Below are positions 11,111 to 24,413 of a DNA stretch of 64,000 nucleotides, one piece after another (position 1 is the stretch's first letter; each line of letters opens with the position of its first letter). Origin of the DNA: Rhyacophila brunnea (lineage: Eukaryota > Arthropoda > Insecta > Trichoptera > Rhyacophilidae). The stretch spans positions 434,001 through 498,000 of the forward strand of contig JAGYXB010000101.1 of the NCBI GenBank assembly GCA_022495005.1, read 5' to 3'. A model generated the notes under the pieces. The model did no database searches, was not told the DNA's origin, and was given only the letters and a program-made list of their open reading frames with translations. Position numbers and translations under genes: made by a program.

Positions 11111-13989
11111 TATGTATGCATTCAATTCGATTGGATAAGTAAAATGACCATCTTAGACAGTGAAAATATTTTATTATGTACCCGTAACCAGCATGATAAC
11201 TATTGCCAATGTGCCATTAGTATTCATTAATCAAATATCACTTTATCTAAACAGATTGTTAAGAATCCAAATTTTCAGCCGTGTTTATTTAATGACGAAT
11301 ATTGGTATGTGTCTTGTTTTAAAATCGCATATGAGACAGTTAAGTTTTTTTTTTTAAATTACCAAATGACAAATTGGGGGTATTCAAATAACCCAATCTC
11401 CTTCTTCAAAAAGGGTATAGGGATTGTACAGAGACTGTTTGTATAATAAATATTATGAAAGACCTTTTTCTTTCGCGAAGAACAATTATTTTCATGCATG
11501 AATAAACAATGTTCACTGATCTTTTCAAGATTAAGTTAAATCACATTACTTTTTAAACGTAAATTATCTTTGATTACTTTACAGACTACCTTTTGACATT
11601 TCTAATTAAATTTGAATATTTATGCTGTTTTTCTGTGCGTGAGATTTATTTTAGAATTTATTCATCATCGAAATTATCATTATATATTTATTTTTTCAAC
11701 TAATTAATCCAATATGGTGGTGGATGGTCATAATCAATTTGTTCTCATGTTATGAAAGAGTAACTTAATTATTGTATGCAGAATTTCAGCATGCGCTTTG
11801 AATATTTAATTGTTTGGATGTTGTCATACTATTCATAGTTTTATAATATTATTTGAATTATTGGTCAGTGATGATGTTGAATAAAATAATATAGTCAAGT
11901 TTCATCGTAACGTTTTAGTATGTCAGTATATTTGCAGAACATTAAGTATTTTGCTGTGGGAGCCATTGATATACAAAAACATATTGCAAATTCAACGAAA
12001 CATCAGGCTAGAACACTAACCTATTTCCAAAATTCACCATGTCAATTTGTTTTGTTTGAGATATTTACAAAAAATGAGAATGGAACCTCTACATAGAAAA
12101 GTAACCATTTTTTTTTATTGGGCCATTAGGCGGGTGCTTTTAATATTTAAACTACAGAGCTTTTCCATTCAAACACTTGAAAGTTTTGCTGAATATGATA
12201 TACTTTGCCATATTGAGCGAAAGTTTCCAAATACTCACTTTATAACAATGGACAATATCCATTTTGAAATTGGATGATATTTTTCAACCGTTACACTGAC
12301 TGCAAAAGACTAGTTTTGAAAATGTTTATCGAACATGACGTGTGTGCTACTTTGAATGAGGAATAAAATTGCATATTGAGTTCATTTTTGGTTAAAACTG
12401 GACATGATTTTTGGAAATGGGCGACTCATTTAATAAACATGGCAGCGTATTTTCAGATTCGACTAGAAAATTGGTCATCCATAGAAATCAAAATATATGG
12501 TGCTAAAAGGGAATCAAAGATTATCCCGATTTTGGCATAATAAACGGACTGACTCAAACACCATAAAAAAATGTTCATAATATGAAACACCTCACAAACA
12601 TATCTATTAGAATAAAATATGACACTAGTTAGGACTCAAACCTGTATCAATTGGTTCCGGCAAATCTTGCGAATTATTCATTGAATAAATATATATATTA
12701 AAACGAATGTTTGTGTTGTGGTTCTGTTTTTTTTGTTATTGACAAACTGCTGCCATGTGAATGTGATTGTACTAAGAACATTATTATGCCAACACTGTTC
12801 ACAATAAAATTCTACTGATTTAATTTTTTTAAGTTGAAGGCTATTTCAGTTAAATTTAGATTCTGCACAGTAAATGGTATCTCTTTTTTTCAAGATATTC
12901 TGCATTTAGGCCTTTTCCACATGGCGCGTTTTGATTAGCGCGCATTCCAGGTACATGTGACCTCATTGAGTTGTCCACATGCACTTGCGGTGAATCGCCG
13001 CGAGACACGTGCCATGTGTACAAGTCCTAACTGAGTTGTAATTCAAGTTATAGAATGTGTATTACTTGGTATTCAAGTAAGCTTGACAGCTTACTATAAC
13101 GAACGAAACACGTAAACTTCTAGATATATTTTGAGAAATGTTATCAGTGTTTGTATGTCATGTTTTGTTTATTTTGAATATTCGTTGTAATGAAATTTGA
13201 CTGTATTTAGTGGCGGTGATAAATTAATGACCTGTCGAAGATTCGACCATTCATTTGTCCATTGGCAGCGGTTCCGATCGTCTGCGCGAATGTTTACCAT
13301 TTTATCCATTTTATATTATACAAGATCTCATATATGTTGGTATTGTAGCAACGGAGTGCTATAGTTTATCATGACTTGCCTACCTCACCGATTAAGATAA
13401 CTGCTTCGAAGATCTCAAAACGAAACTCCCGCAGGCGTGGCCGGTTGCAATGTCATTGGGCGCGACGGGGAGGATTGTTGGTACTAGGAAATAGTTGGGA
13501 ATAATGACTGGGCACTGTTGATCATTGATTATGTTCTCTATAGTTGTGAGTGCCATTTCGCTTGTTTGGAACCAGAGAAGTTAAGTATGTAGTTAGCGGA
13601 TTGTTTCTTAAATCAAAAAAATAATGTTTCCACTTCAAATTATCTACTTACTTAATTCTGGGTTTTGTGAGAGCATTGAAATTGTAGACAGAATGTGTTT
13701 TATTATATCAAATGGATGTTTGTAATGTTTTAAGTCTTAATTTTGAATGCATGCATTCTTATCATGTATAAAACGCATCCTTTATTCAATACATACCTTT
13801 GATAGCCACGTTGAGTGGCATTTGCTTATTCGAATTACATCCATCCGAACCACCATATAAAATATGCATAAGTGAATTTAGAACTTTGCAGCACTGTTAG
13901 TAGATGTTAGAGCATCTTGAATGTCACTTAAAATGCCATTGTAAATAGTTAATGAAAAGAAACTTATACTAATGTAGTACCGATTGTCG
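11111..13989. other. Long AT-rich stretch without recognised genes
   Basis: No exon, RNA gene or complete transposon was recognised. A less AT-rich patch near 12910-13030 (CACATGGCGCGTTTTG ... CACGTGCCATGTGTAC) and one at 13230-13500 may be old transposon ends, but no flanking duplication was found. Confidence 0.4.
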
Positions 13990-14204
13990 ACTGAGGGCAC
14001 TTGGTGGAATTTGAATTTAAATTCCAATTGATTTTAAGTTTTGTACTAAGTATTCCATTTGAATGATTTTTTGTGACCCAGGTTTCGCCTTTCGGCATCT
14101 TCAGGCACTGTGCGCACTCATCAATGGCAAATGCACAGTAACAAATTACAGTTAATTCTCGTTCATTCGTAAATTCAATAAAATAATATGAAGACAACGA
14201 ACAT
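13990..14204. repeat. Repeat fragment of unknown class
   Basis: Contains GAATTTGAATTTAAATTCC, also seen on the minus strand near 4475, followed by GACCCAGGTTTCGCCTTTCG. The minus strand has an open frame across it with no recognised protein domain. It directly precedes a SINE copy. Confidence 0.35.
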
Positions 14205-14370
14205 CTTACGCGTCGGATTGTGATGTCGTGAGTCCCAAGTTCGAATCTTGGACCTAATAGGTCGAACAAGTGGCTAACATCCATTTCTCGTAAAAGCAAA
14301 AATCTGTTAATACAAACCTCCGCTCTGGAGGCCCATACGATCTTAGGATCGGACATGGTCAAAAAAAAAA
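14205..14370 (+). mobile_element. tRNA-derived SINE, 5'-truncated, copy 1
   Basis: Begins in a tRNA-like head with a B-box (AGTTCGAATCTTGG), followed by the family body (CAAGTGGCTAACATCCATTT; CTGGAGGCCCATACGATC) and ends GGACATGGTC plus an A-rich tail. Other copies lie at 23778-23990 (-), 61195-61429 (+) and 62303-62374 (-). Confidence 0.8.
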
Positions 14371-16950
14371 CAAGTATAAAATTAGTTGAAATTTGAAGTG
14401 TTAGTGGAAATACTGTTTGTAGTAGTAATACATAGATACTTACCCACTATTAATAAATACAGCAAATGCATTAAAATGTCATTAGTCATAAAAATTAAGT
14501 TAAGTGTTGTAAATTAGGTAATGAGAAATGTCATATGAGTAGGTACTTACATTAATTAAATAAAATTCAGGTGGAAAAAAGTAGTCAAATGGAATAGTAC
14601 TCAACTTTTATCAATTGAGATTTATATCAAACTGTTAAGAATGAGATCAGTTATAGATGATAGATTTATTAAAACTTGATATAACATCCATTGATACCTG
14701 TTCATGATCCCAGAATTGTAAGATGGTTGTTTGGAAGTGAATTATAATGTGTGTGTTGAAATATCTAGTCAATATGTCACCTAAGTGCACAAATGATGCC
14801 ATTTTTATTATTTATTTGATGATTTCACAAACAAGTTATACAATAAATATTTCAATCATAGTTAAATTTTAAATGATTAATTTACACATATAGTTAGCAA
14901 ATCCAGAATCTCTTTCTAGAATTCAATAAAAATTAACAACAACAAAGTCAATGTACCTAACTCATTTCTCTGGTTCTATAATGGTCGATTGCATAATATA
15001 AGTAATGTATTTTCGTAATGAACACAAAAATCACTGAAATCTATTTTCAATAAGAAAAGATTTAATTTTTGCGAGGATGTCGCTATTTTGTCATTGTGCG
15101 AAATACAGATATTCAGAAACATGTGTCGTCTTATGACGATCATCAAGAAGGTAGTGTGGTTGCTAATTCGAGGAAGTTAAATTATGTTTTGCACCTCACG
15201 GTGTGGTCTGACCATAATGCTGCGATTACATTATGATCACGTTACGTGCTGTCACATGCTGGTGCCGTGACAAATTTGGTCGATAGTTTTGTCATTCCGC
15301 AGAATATTTTGAATTACTATCTCTATAAATTCAATTATGAAAAGTGCCGACTCTAATTTATTAGTATTTTGAATTATTATTCATTCTTCATGGTAATTTC
15401 AATTAATTTTAACAGTTTCTACCTGTGTGTACGTTAAAATTACTTGCGATATTGCAACCATAGATAATAGAAGTAAACACTATACATAGATAATAATTTA
15501 ATAGAAAAAAAAATAAAAATAAAGAGCGCGCGTTTTGACGTGTGTCGTAAATGTGTAGGCATTCAGAACATAATAAAAAAACGTTCATTGAGTCATGCGG
15601 TTGCCGATGTAGCGCGGTATGCATGAGGTGACCTCATTGTTCTGGCGATTTTGACAGATTTTGCTAACTGACAATGTTCATTTAAACATTCAAAATGTGC
15701 TACGGGATGGGAGCATTGGTCTGATAACATTTTAACCTTATCACTGTCAGCCAATTTTTACTAGGTGGACTCTTGTAGGCCAGCTATTTTCGGAATAAAA
15801 TAAATCCTTTAAAAAATATGAAATAGGAACGGAATGATAAATATTTGTGAAAACTTACCAACACAACATGTTTATCAAGTTTATCGTGAATATTTTCACA
15901 CTAAAATGATAAATATTGTTTAGAAAATATACACAGAATGTTTATTCAGAAGTTATGACGTTTACAAGAATCTGCGAATATATTCGTCCGTGGCCTGACG
16001 CGGCATACATGCTTTGGCGAGTTAATTCGTCCGTGGCACGGATCAGGTTAAATACCAAGAAAAACGACATTGCACATTTTTTTCCCGTATCGGCAGCTTA
16101 CTATGACAGCACATAACGTGATGATAGTGTATTTGAAGCATAAGACTCATCGGTACACTCAAAGAATTGATTTCTGTCACAATGTTTATAATATATCCCA
16201 AATATAAGTCGTTAATTGAATAAGATTTCAGTGTCATCGTATTAACCCTCTTTTTTAAATTATATTAATTTTAAGCGCATTAAGTTATGACTTTCTGACA
16301 AAAAGTAGCTATGCATAATAATAAAAATTAATTAGAAAAACTTTTTTTTATCACTAGTGTCCGTTTATAATAGGTGCGAGGGTGTCACACCACCTTAATT
16401 AATTTCGTGTGATAAAAGATATATACAAAAGATTTATATATATTATAATATTATGTATAAAAATGTAGTAAGGAGATTTCTCTGAACTGAACTATTTACT
16501 ACAAATTGTCATTCATATTATAATATCATTCATAAAGTGTATTTATTTTTATTCAATCTAGCATTAGAGCATGTTAAAATTATACATGCAACACATTGAA
16601 TGGCATACCTATTTTCTTAAGTGAGTTTATCCAATATGATTTGTGTGAATAATTAACAGTTTTTTTCTTCATATGTACATAATATTAAGAAATCTGAGCA
16701 TTTAATAAGCTTAACATAGATTTATATTTATAATATGTAAACAAGTATATATATTTCTAATTATGTTCTTCCAATGTGACCCTTATCTTGACAATGTATT
16801 TTATGAGATTATTTGAATGGAATTTTATTGAGGATTTTAATTTGCGACACTGTGAAGTTGGCACTCGTATTAGACAAGAGAAGTAGTGATCGACACTACC
16901 CGACATGTTTGTTATCCCTAATATTATTATCATTATCGTCAAGTGTCAGA
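14371..16950. other. AT-rich stretch without recognised genes
   Basis: No recognisable exon or intact transposon. Short reading frames on both strands lack domains. Confidence 0.4.
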
Positions 16951-17501
16951 CAGTGGCGAAGGGTGGCAGTAGGCTGTTAAGATCTGCCATAAATGGTGCA
17001 GACTAAACTTTGCCAGTCATATGTTTTCATTGAAATAAGACTACAATTTACAGATTTCAATTAAACTCTGCAAAAACCAATCCTTGATAGATAATAGTCA
17101 AAAAATACTTGTCTATCTATAAAAAAATCTAAAATTATGCAATTAAATCATAATAATTTTGAATATTTTATAGATGAATAATATTTGTTTGTTTGGTTAG
17201 GCAGGATTTAATGAATTTTAAAAAAATAACCAAGAATATGTGTAATATGAATTGTTAATCCAACGAAAACAAATAAGTATGAATGAAAAAGTGTGCACAA
17301 TTTTGTCGTATCGCCCAAAATATACCAAAACTATTATGGTTTGGTTTTTCGGCATGGTTTAATTATTGATTTTTATAAACTAACCAATACCATCTGTAAA
17401 TTGTAGTCTTAGTTCAATAAAAACAAATACGTATGACTAAAAAAGTGTAATGTGCACTATTTATGGCGGACCTAACAGCCTACCTCCACTCTTCCCTACT
17501 G
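16951..17501. mobile_element. hAT MITE, CAGTGGCGAAGG family, copy 1
   Basis: A 551-bp element with inverted ends (CAGTGGCGAAGGGTGG / complement of CAGTAGGGAAGAGTGG) and a near-perfect 8-bp duplication (GTGTCAGA before, GTGTCAAA after). Subterminal AGGCTGTTA words are also inverted. Non-coding. Related copies lie at 21155-21730 and 59907-60691. Confidence 0.85.
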
Positions 17502-17509
17502 GTGTCAAA

Positions 17510-19398
17510 GGTCTGTAAATGTAGTTTAATCTGTGCTCAGTTTATCAAAGTCTTTTCTCTATGATTGTAAAATATTATACAGGATTTTTTAGCTTTTTCT
17601 TGTTTTCGGTTCGACGACTGCCCTTCTATGTCTCGATATCATCATCCTTCGCTTCAATCATGTCAGATGCAGTCGGTTCATCTCTTTCTACGCTTTGCTT
17701 TCGCAACTGTTTAGATAAAAAATATTATTTAACGGGACGGGACTCTCCATATGAGTCTACTTAAAATGAAAGGTACTTTATGGTATGTTGTGATTATCAA
17801 AGTAGACACATGTTTTTAAATGAAGGTTGACTAGCTTTGCATTGCATGTTAAATTTGCCGCTTCTCATGATGTGGCCAAAGAATTTGCAAAGAATAAATT
17901 TCCTGGACTTTTAAAACTATTCTTCATTACGTATATTTTTATTTCCATGATATTCTAAGGATTCTGCGGTAAACCCACATCTCGAAAGCCTTAATTATTT
18001 CAAGAGATTCAGCGGTTACTGGGTGGTAAATCCCTGATAATTTTTATTACTCATCGTTTATTTGCATTAAATGTTACACACTTCCAATAATGAATAAATA
18101 CAAATGTTCAATCAATAAAAATAGAGGTATGTACATACATAGTAAAGGGTTATAGTATTAGTGTGAATACAGAATATTGAGACAGCAATGTGTATGTAAT
18201 ATAGGTACAGTGTAACATTTAAAAGCATACCGTTGAATCAGTACTGTGTACAGGGGATGGAGAATTTTAAATTCTTGACAAAAAGAGGTGATTTTTTTTG
18301 TAATATCTATCAAAATTCTATTCTATTATGTTTTAATTATCTGGCGGTTGGTAATTGATTTGGCTGTGATAACTATATTATGATATCAGAACGATTCTAG
18401 ATTCTCTTGATATTTATATAAACTACATTATTAATTATTGTGAATATGTATTGGCTTTCAAATAATATTCAGAAAGGTATTTTTGTATGCTGAAAATGAA
18501 TTATTATATCTAAACGGATTGCATCCGTCAAATCATCCTTATGAATTTATGTGAGATCGTCGATTCGTTAATTGAATTATTGTATTTTTGTGATCCGATC
18601 GACTAAATTAATCACTAAATCGGTTCTTCGTAAAGAGTAATGGCTATTTTTGCACGCGACAGTATGATCAAATGAACGTATTACTATAATACGATGTGAT
18701 TGAGTTTCAATTTATAGAATGTGATTGAATATCTTGTAAAACAACATTATTTGAAACATGATCGGACTAGATATGCATATTATTATGAATGTAGTATTAA
18801 AATGTAGATCAAATTTCACTGCAGATATTTTCATAAGTTTTATAAGGCAAACATTATTGGATCGGATATTAGAAAATTAGGATACACGGTACTTGAAAAT
18901 TATTATAGAATTAAAATTAACGCCTGAAAAGTACCACGTACTCGGCTAAGGTTGTTTGCTGATAGCTCAATGTGTTTTGTTTATATTATTAATCGTATAT
19001 TATCTATCTCTATGAACAACATTATCGATTCGTCTTCAAAATATATTTGAATATAAAAAAAAAACAAAAATAATACGTATTATTAGATTTTCATTTATAT
19101 AAACACTATATAGTACAAAAAATGGACAAAGTTTTTGATTTGAATTTGATAAATTATCTTTATACATATATATATTGACTCGAATGAAAAAAATGATACC
19201 TATGAATTATGAATTGTTGTATTGTATTGATCCTGTTCTGGTGCAACTATCATTTTGTGTGATACTAAAAACTAGATTCAAAATTAATTAAACCCAAGTT
19301 GAATTACTAAATTAATCATAATGCATAAAGGAGAAGTAAGTAAGTCAATCATGTAGTTTTCACTAAAAATTTATATACAAAATTGTCTAAAACTTAGA
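17510..19398. other. AT-rich stretch without recognised genes
   Basis: Nothing recognisable. A short frame at 17561-17764 shows no known domain. Confidence 0.4.
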
Positions 19399-19860
19399 GG
19401 GCTCACACATCAGAACTCGCCGCATGCATCTTACGACGAATTCGTCGATGTGACGTCATCGTAAACCAAGATACAAACGTTATCAAATGGAGCTTCGCAG
19501 ATTGTCCGATGCAACTCGACGCTGCGACGATCCTGCATGCAACATGTCGCATTCTGCTACAGCCTGCATGTTGTATCTAAAAAAAGTCGACTCCGTGCAA
19601 GCGCAGAGCCCGCGGCCATCGGCCAAACCTGTCTCTATCTCTGTCTACACTGTCATTGCTCGCTCATCGCTGGTCACCGCGTTTGACGTTTGTTCATACA
19701 ATCAACACAATAAAAATGGCAGACGAGAGACTCCTTTTTCGCGTTTGAAGTTTGCCGCTAGGCAGATGTGCGAGGTTGTAGCATGCAACATTCATCGGCG
19801 GTCTCAGAAAATTTGATTAATGGCCATCAGGCACACAAGGCGAGTTGTGATGTGCGAGCC
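19399..19860. mobile_element. GC-richer MITE with 22-bp inverted ends
   Basis: The ends GGCTCACACATCAGAACTCG and the complement of GGCTCGCACATCACAACTCG match at about 20 of 22 positions. The interior is clearly more GC-rich than its surroundings, with several short inverted words (GCATGCAAC, TGTTGCATGCTAC). It has an open frame of 109 codons with no recognised domain. The target duplication is unclear, so the superfamily is undetermined. Confidence 0.7.
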
Positions 19861-20309
19861 GGCTTAATCTTCTTTTGGCTCTCCTAAAAAGTAGTGATAG
19901 ATTTATATCCCATTTCGCATTCAGAATTGTTTTCATTTCAAATGGATTAAATGCATTTTAACCCTGCCAGTTAGTGTTGTAAAGCTGTCGATTTGTATTA
20001 TTTGTTTAAATAATATTTCTGTCTCTTATGACAATGTAATCTATGGAAAAAGTCAAAATGAAGAATTGTTATTCTTCATGCCCTCCATTTTTACATCAAA
20101 TAGGAATGTCTTGTCTCTGGAAAGGAACCAGGCTATTGGCTATTAATTTATACAGTCTTCACTAGCGCCTTTGCATCAAGTACCTGCTATAATAAATCCA
20201 AGAAGAACGTGGAATAAAAATTAAAAAAAGCTCTATTTAATATACTATTTTTTTAAATTCTAGTTTGCATCAGAACAGCGAAAAACATGTTGCGTTTACT
20301 GAATACATA

Positions 20310-20573
20310 ATATCGTCACTGTTCTGGCAGAAGACACTAATTCGAAAAAATTACATATTGACTTAGTACCAAAATGTTCCTTATTTCAAACTTTACCGTC
20401 TGGAAACCTTCTTAATAAATAAACAGTCTTTATTTTAAAGTCATCCTTTTTACGATTACTTAATAAACTCACATGATAGACCATTTTTCAAACATTTTAA
20501 CAACTTCAAAGTCAAATTACTCAAAACTAGTATTCTCCAGTTAGTGTGTTCTGCCAGAACAGAGACGATATTA
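20310..20573 (+). mobile_element. MITE family with TATCGTCACTGTTCTGGCAG ends, copy 1
   Basis: About 264 bp, bounded by TATCGTCACTGTTCTGGCAG and the complement of TATCGTCTCTGTTCTGGCAG. AT-rich non-coding interior. Nearly identical to 22926-23193 and, inverted, to 48605-48860, so the family has moved relatively recently. Confidence 0.85.
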
Positions 20574-21154
20574 TAATATAAGAAATCTCCTGTCATAATG
20601 GTTAAGAGTATCTTGGCATATTTTCGGAAATATATTCATTGTCTATATTATTTGTATGTGAAGACATATCTAGAAGTTATTTCTTGTGTTTGATGCCGTA
20701 GCAAAAAAATGACAAAATTTGGCATCTAATTAAGGGTTTTGGTCCAATAGAAAATACCGTGATAAATGCTTTAAAAAAAGAATTGACTATCCTGTCCTTG
20801 GTAGATTAGAATCAATGCTTTTAATATATAAATACTCTCGTTACATTACTGTTTAAAGCGCTTTGGATTATGACATAATTGTTAAGTGTTTTGTGTCAGT
20901 GATTTTTATTTGATTTACATAGGCAACTTTAATTGATGAAACATCGGTCTATATGCCCGTAATCCATACATGCAAATTAAAACAGTATGCCAATTTAATT
21001 TTCATAAATTCTTCATCTGAAAAATTTGATATCGCAAAGTTTTTTTGTGCTTAATTTAAGTTAACGATAATATCTAATTCAAAATGATTTTGCTTTGCTT
21101 TTTTATTGTGTGTAAAATGATTTAATTAACATAAAACACAATATATGTCTACAT

Positions 21155-21730
21155 CAGTGGCGAAGGGGTGGAGGTAGTCTGTTAATTAAGATTCAATATA
21201 AATAGTGCTAAACTTTTTTAGTATTATTAGTTTTCATTGAACTATAATACAATTTGCAGATGGTGCTGGTTAGTTTTTAAAATTCAATTAAACCTTACCT
21301 AAACCAAACGATAATACTTTAGATATGCTATGAGCGATCCGACAAATAGTGCACACTTTTTCAGTCATACATATTTGTTTTCATTGAATTAAGAATACAT
21401 ATTACACATAATGTTGGTTAGTTTTTTTAAAATTCATTAAGCCCTGCCTAAACCAAATCATAATCGTTAAAAAATATTCTTCCATCTATAAAATATCTAA
21501 AATTATGAATGGTTTAATGGCATAGTTTGAAATATTTTATGGATAAATGAATATTTTTTGACTATTATCAACTATGGCTTAGATTGGGCAAGGTTTAATT
21601 GAATTTTAAACACTAAAAAACAATACACATTGTAGTCTTAGGTCAATGAAAAAAAAATAAGTTTGACTCAAAGTTTACTGTCCACTATTTATGTCGGATC
21701 TTAACAGCCTACCTCCACCCTTCTCCACTG
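21155..21730. mobile_element. hAT MITE, CAGTGGCGAAGG family, copy 2
   Basis: A 576-bp element flanked by a perfect 8-bp duplication GTCTACAT (21147-21154, 21731-21738), with ends CAGTGGCGAAGGGGTGGAGG and the complement. Non-coding. Confidence 0.9.
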
Positions 21731-21874
21731 GTCTACATAGTACTTAATCAACATAAAATGTTCAGATCTTATGTTCGCTTAGGAGTACACTGTTAACTTA
21801 TGTGTTATTAAAAAACTATTTCTTTTATTCGTCAAATAATTCACAACATTTGAGAATGTAACATTCTATATATC

Positions 21875-22135
21875 TATTGAACATACATAATTTTAAAATT
21901 ACTAATCTTGATTTAAAATACAAAAAGCGATAGCTAATATTGTAACGCAATTCTATAAGCATTTCATGTAAGAACTACTAGTTAAAATCGTCATAATTAA
22001 GTAGGATGCCCGTAGCTTAATTGGAATGGCACACTGTCGCGAATCCAGCGGTTACAGGTTAAAGTCCCGTCGGGTGTCGTATTTTTTTCTAGTGGGGATA
22101 TGCATGAGATGTTTTTAAATTACGTATATGTTATT
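21875..22135 (+). mobile_element. Inverted-repeat element carrying a tRNA-like module, copy 1
   Basis: The left part starts near GAACATACATAATTTT and the right part ends near AAATTACGTATATGTT, roughly inverted to each other. The middle holds the tRNA-like sequence at 22005-22078. Flanking words (AAGCATTTCATGTAAGAACT, CATAATTAAGTAGG, TTTCTAGTGGGGATATGCAT) are shared with the copy at 37017-37243 and partly with 53105-53340. Confidence 0.6.
22005..22078 (+). other. tRNA-like sequence inside a transposable element
   Basis: 74 nt. GATGCCC at the 5' end pairs with GGGTGTC at the 3' end, allowing G-U pairs. An A-box-like TAGCTTAATTGGAATGG and a T-arm-like CAGGTTAAAGTCCCG are present. The anticodon arm does not form a convincing 5-bp stem and the invariant T before the anticodon is missing, so it is called tRNA-like rather than a working tRNA gene. 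The same 5' half recurs at 37017-37243. Confidence 0.5.
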
Positions 22136-22925
22136 AGATTATGTGGATTGAGAACTATATCGTTAGTGTGAATGCAATCCTCAGTATTTCACTTACACTG
22201 ATGATATATTGTGTTTTATTTTGATTAATATGGTGTCTTTCTACTAAGAATTGCTAGTTAACACCATTAAAGTGATAAAATGAATGGCACCGTCCGGTCC
22301 TTTGAGTAATACAGTTTTGTGCACATATCAAGTATCGGAGAATCAACTCGTGATATGCCCTATTGACACCGGTTACACAATGCCTTCTACATTCAAAGAT
22401 AGATTCATTCTATACTGTAGATAAAAAATATTTAAGCTTCAATTCCCCTCCACCTTTACCCTGTTTTGTAAATATGTACGATGAAAACCGATGTTTGAAT
22501 TTAAATATGTATGCAATGTGAAGTGGTTGAAAATGAAAACTTAAAACGATGTAATTTTTAAGTCTGCAAATGTGATGACGATGCTTGTGCATTTTGTATG
22601 TTTTAGATACGTTTCAAAAATTGTATTTTGTTTATAAAAAATCCTTTACGAGTGATTGGTGTATATGTTCTGAAATTTCAACATTTGTAAATGTATCGCT
22701 TATCCATTTCAACAGTGAAGAAATCCTTTGGAATACGGTGCATGGCATTCATAACTGAAGTTTTTACCGGGACTTTCCCAGCACAACTTTCTACAGTGCT
22801 TCTCTTTTGTTACAAGGCAACAGGGAAAAGCATGGATTTTATAATAGTTAATGAAACAAAATAGTTTTTATTTATTTTTCGAACTGTTTTGTCTAAATAG
22901 GCATTTTTAATTGATGCATATTATA
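22136..22925. other. AT-rich stretch without recognised genes
   Basis: No exon or transposon end was recognised. Confidence 0.4.
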
Positions 22926-23193
22926 ATATATCGTCACTGTTCTGGCAGAAGACACTAATTCGAAAAAATGACATATTGAGTTAGTTATACCAAAATGTTC
23001 CTTATTTCAAACTTTACCATCTGGAAACCTTCTTAATAAATAAACAGTCTTTATTTTAAAGTCATCCTTTTTACGATTACTTAATTAACTCACATGATAG
23101 ACCATTTCAAACATTTTCACAACTTCAAAGTAAAATTACTCAAAACTAGTATTCTTTAGTTAGTGTGTTATGCCAGAACAGAGACGATATTAT
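22926..23193 (+). mobile_element. MITE family with TATCGTCACTGTTCTGGCAG ends, copy 2
   Basis: Same orientation and almost the same sequence as 20310-20573, including TTTCAAACTTTACCATCTGG and the terminal GCCAGAACAGAGACGATA. Confidence 0.85.
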
Positions 23194-23777
23194 GTTTATT
23201 ATGGAAAAATTCTTGTTATTGTGAGATTAAATTACGTTATCTGTTTTAGTATTTTTAGTGTGATCTGTTGAAATGGGTGAGTGAAGCATTGCGATAAAGT
23301 TAGAAGCGGGTTAAAATAGGACGCCAGCCAAGTAAGCCTATACCGATACAGGGCAAACTTAAAGTGCCTTGGATCAGTGACAAATTATGAATTATATAAA
23401 ATATATTAATGTCCTGACAAAACAGTATAGAGAAGAGTATAGAAATATTGTATAAGAATGCCAGAAACAGATTAAAACTATGTTATATTTGTTATAATAA
23501 TATATAATAGTAAATGTATATAAGAGATTGCGAGTGCCATTGAGAAAGTTGACAAAATGTATATCTATTATATAAAAAATCTAATGTGTTGTATAATGAA
23601 AGAGCCAATAATAAAAACGGATGTAAATATTATAGTTACGTGTATTTTATTTGAGAATTTATGTACCCTTCATTTTTTAATACAAATCCTTATAACGACA
23701 TTGGAAATAGGTACACTCCCATTATTGAGATAATAGCTTGTCATAACAGAGTAGAATCTCAATTATTTATTATTATT
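23194..23777. other. AT-rich stretch without recognised genes
   Basis: Nothing recognisable; the 3' A/T-rich tail of the minus-strand SINE abuts its right end. Confidence 0.4.
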
Positions 23778-23990
23778 CGACCATGTCCGATCCTAATAGG
23801 ATCATATGGGCCTCCACAGAGTAGAGGTTTGTATAAACAGATTTTGTTTTTACAAGAAATGGATGTCAACCACTTGCTCAACCTATCAGGTCGCATACTC
23901 ATTCACAAATTGAGAAACCATATGTGTACTTGCCAGACCCAGGATTCGAACATGGGACCCACGACATGCCGCGCAGATCTCAATTATCCA
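23778..23990 (-). mobile_element. tRNA-derived SINE, minus strand, copy 2
   Basis: On the minus strand: a head with GTCGTGGGTCCC and the B-box ATGTTCGAATCCTGG, then GTTGAGCAAGTGGTTGACAT, GTGGAGGCCCATATGATCC and GGATCGGACATGGTCG, followed by an AATAAT tail. The hAT element at 24041 inserted close behind its head. Confidence 0.8.
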
Positions 23991-24413
23991 GATAGAATCG
24001 AAAAAATAAAAAATCTTCAAATATAGAAGACCCTCTAAGCCATGGGGGGGCAAACTGCGGCCCGCTTCTTCTTCTAACTTCTGATTACGAATAACTTTTT
24101 TTAAAAATATTGACAATAGATTAAAATTTGAAGAATTTATTGTTTCGTAGATGTATTATCTCAGTACGTCTTCATTGCGTCTCGTCTCACACTATGTAAC
24201 CACTATTTTCTACGCTGAAAATCGATTTCAATAGATATTGATAGTGTGCCGACAGAGCTACAACTTGAGATTATTGATTTGCAGTGTGACACTGATTTAA
24301 GAGAATTGCATCGTCGTGAATAAATCTCCAAATTTTACAATGCCCTTAATTCAGACAAATTCGACCAACTTAAAGATCATGCATGAAAAATGTTCGTTAT
24401 TTTTGGATCAATC

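Noticed and set aside
13964..14362. A 132-codon minus-strand frame
   Set aside because: It runs through a SINE copy and an adjoining repeat fragment; no protein family recognised.
22005..22078. A working tRNA gene
   Set aside because: The acceptor stem pairs, but the anticodon arm is poor, the T before the anticodon is missing, and the sequence sits in a repeated element.
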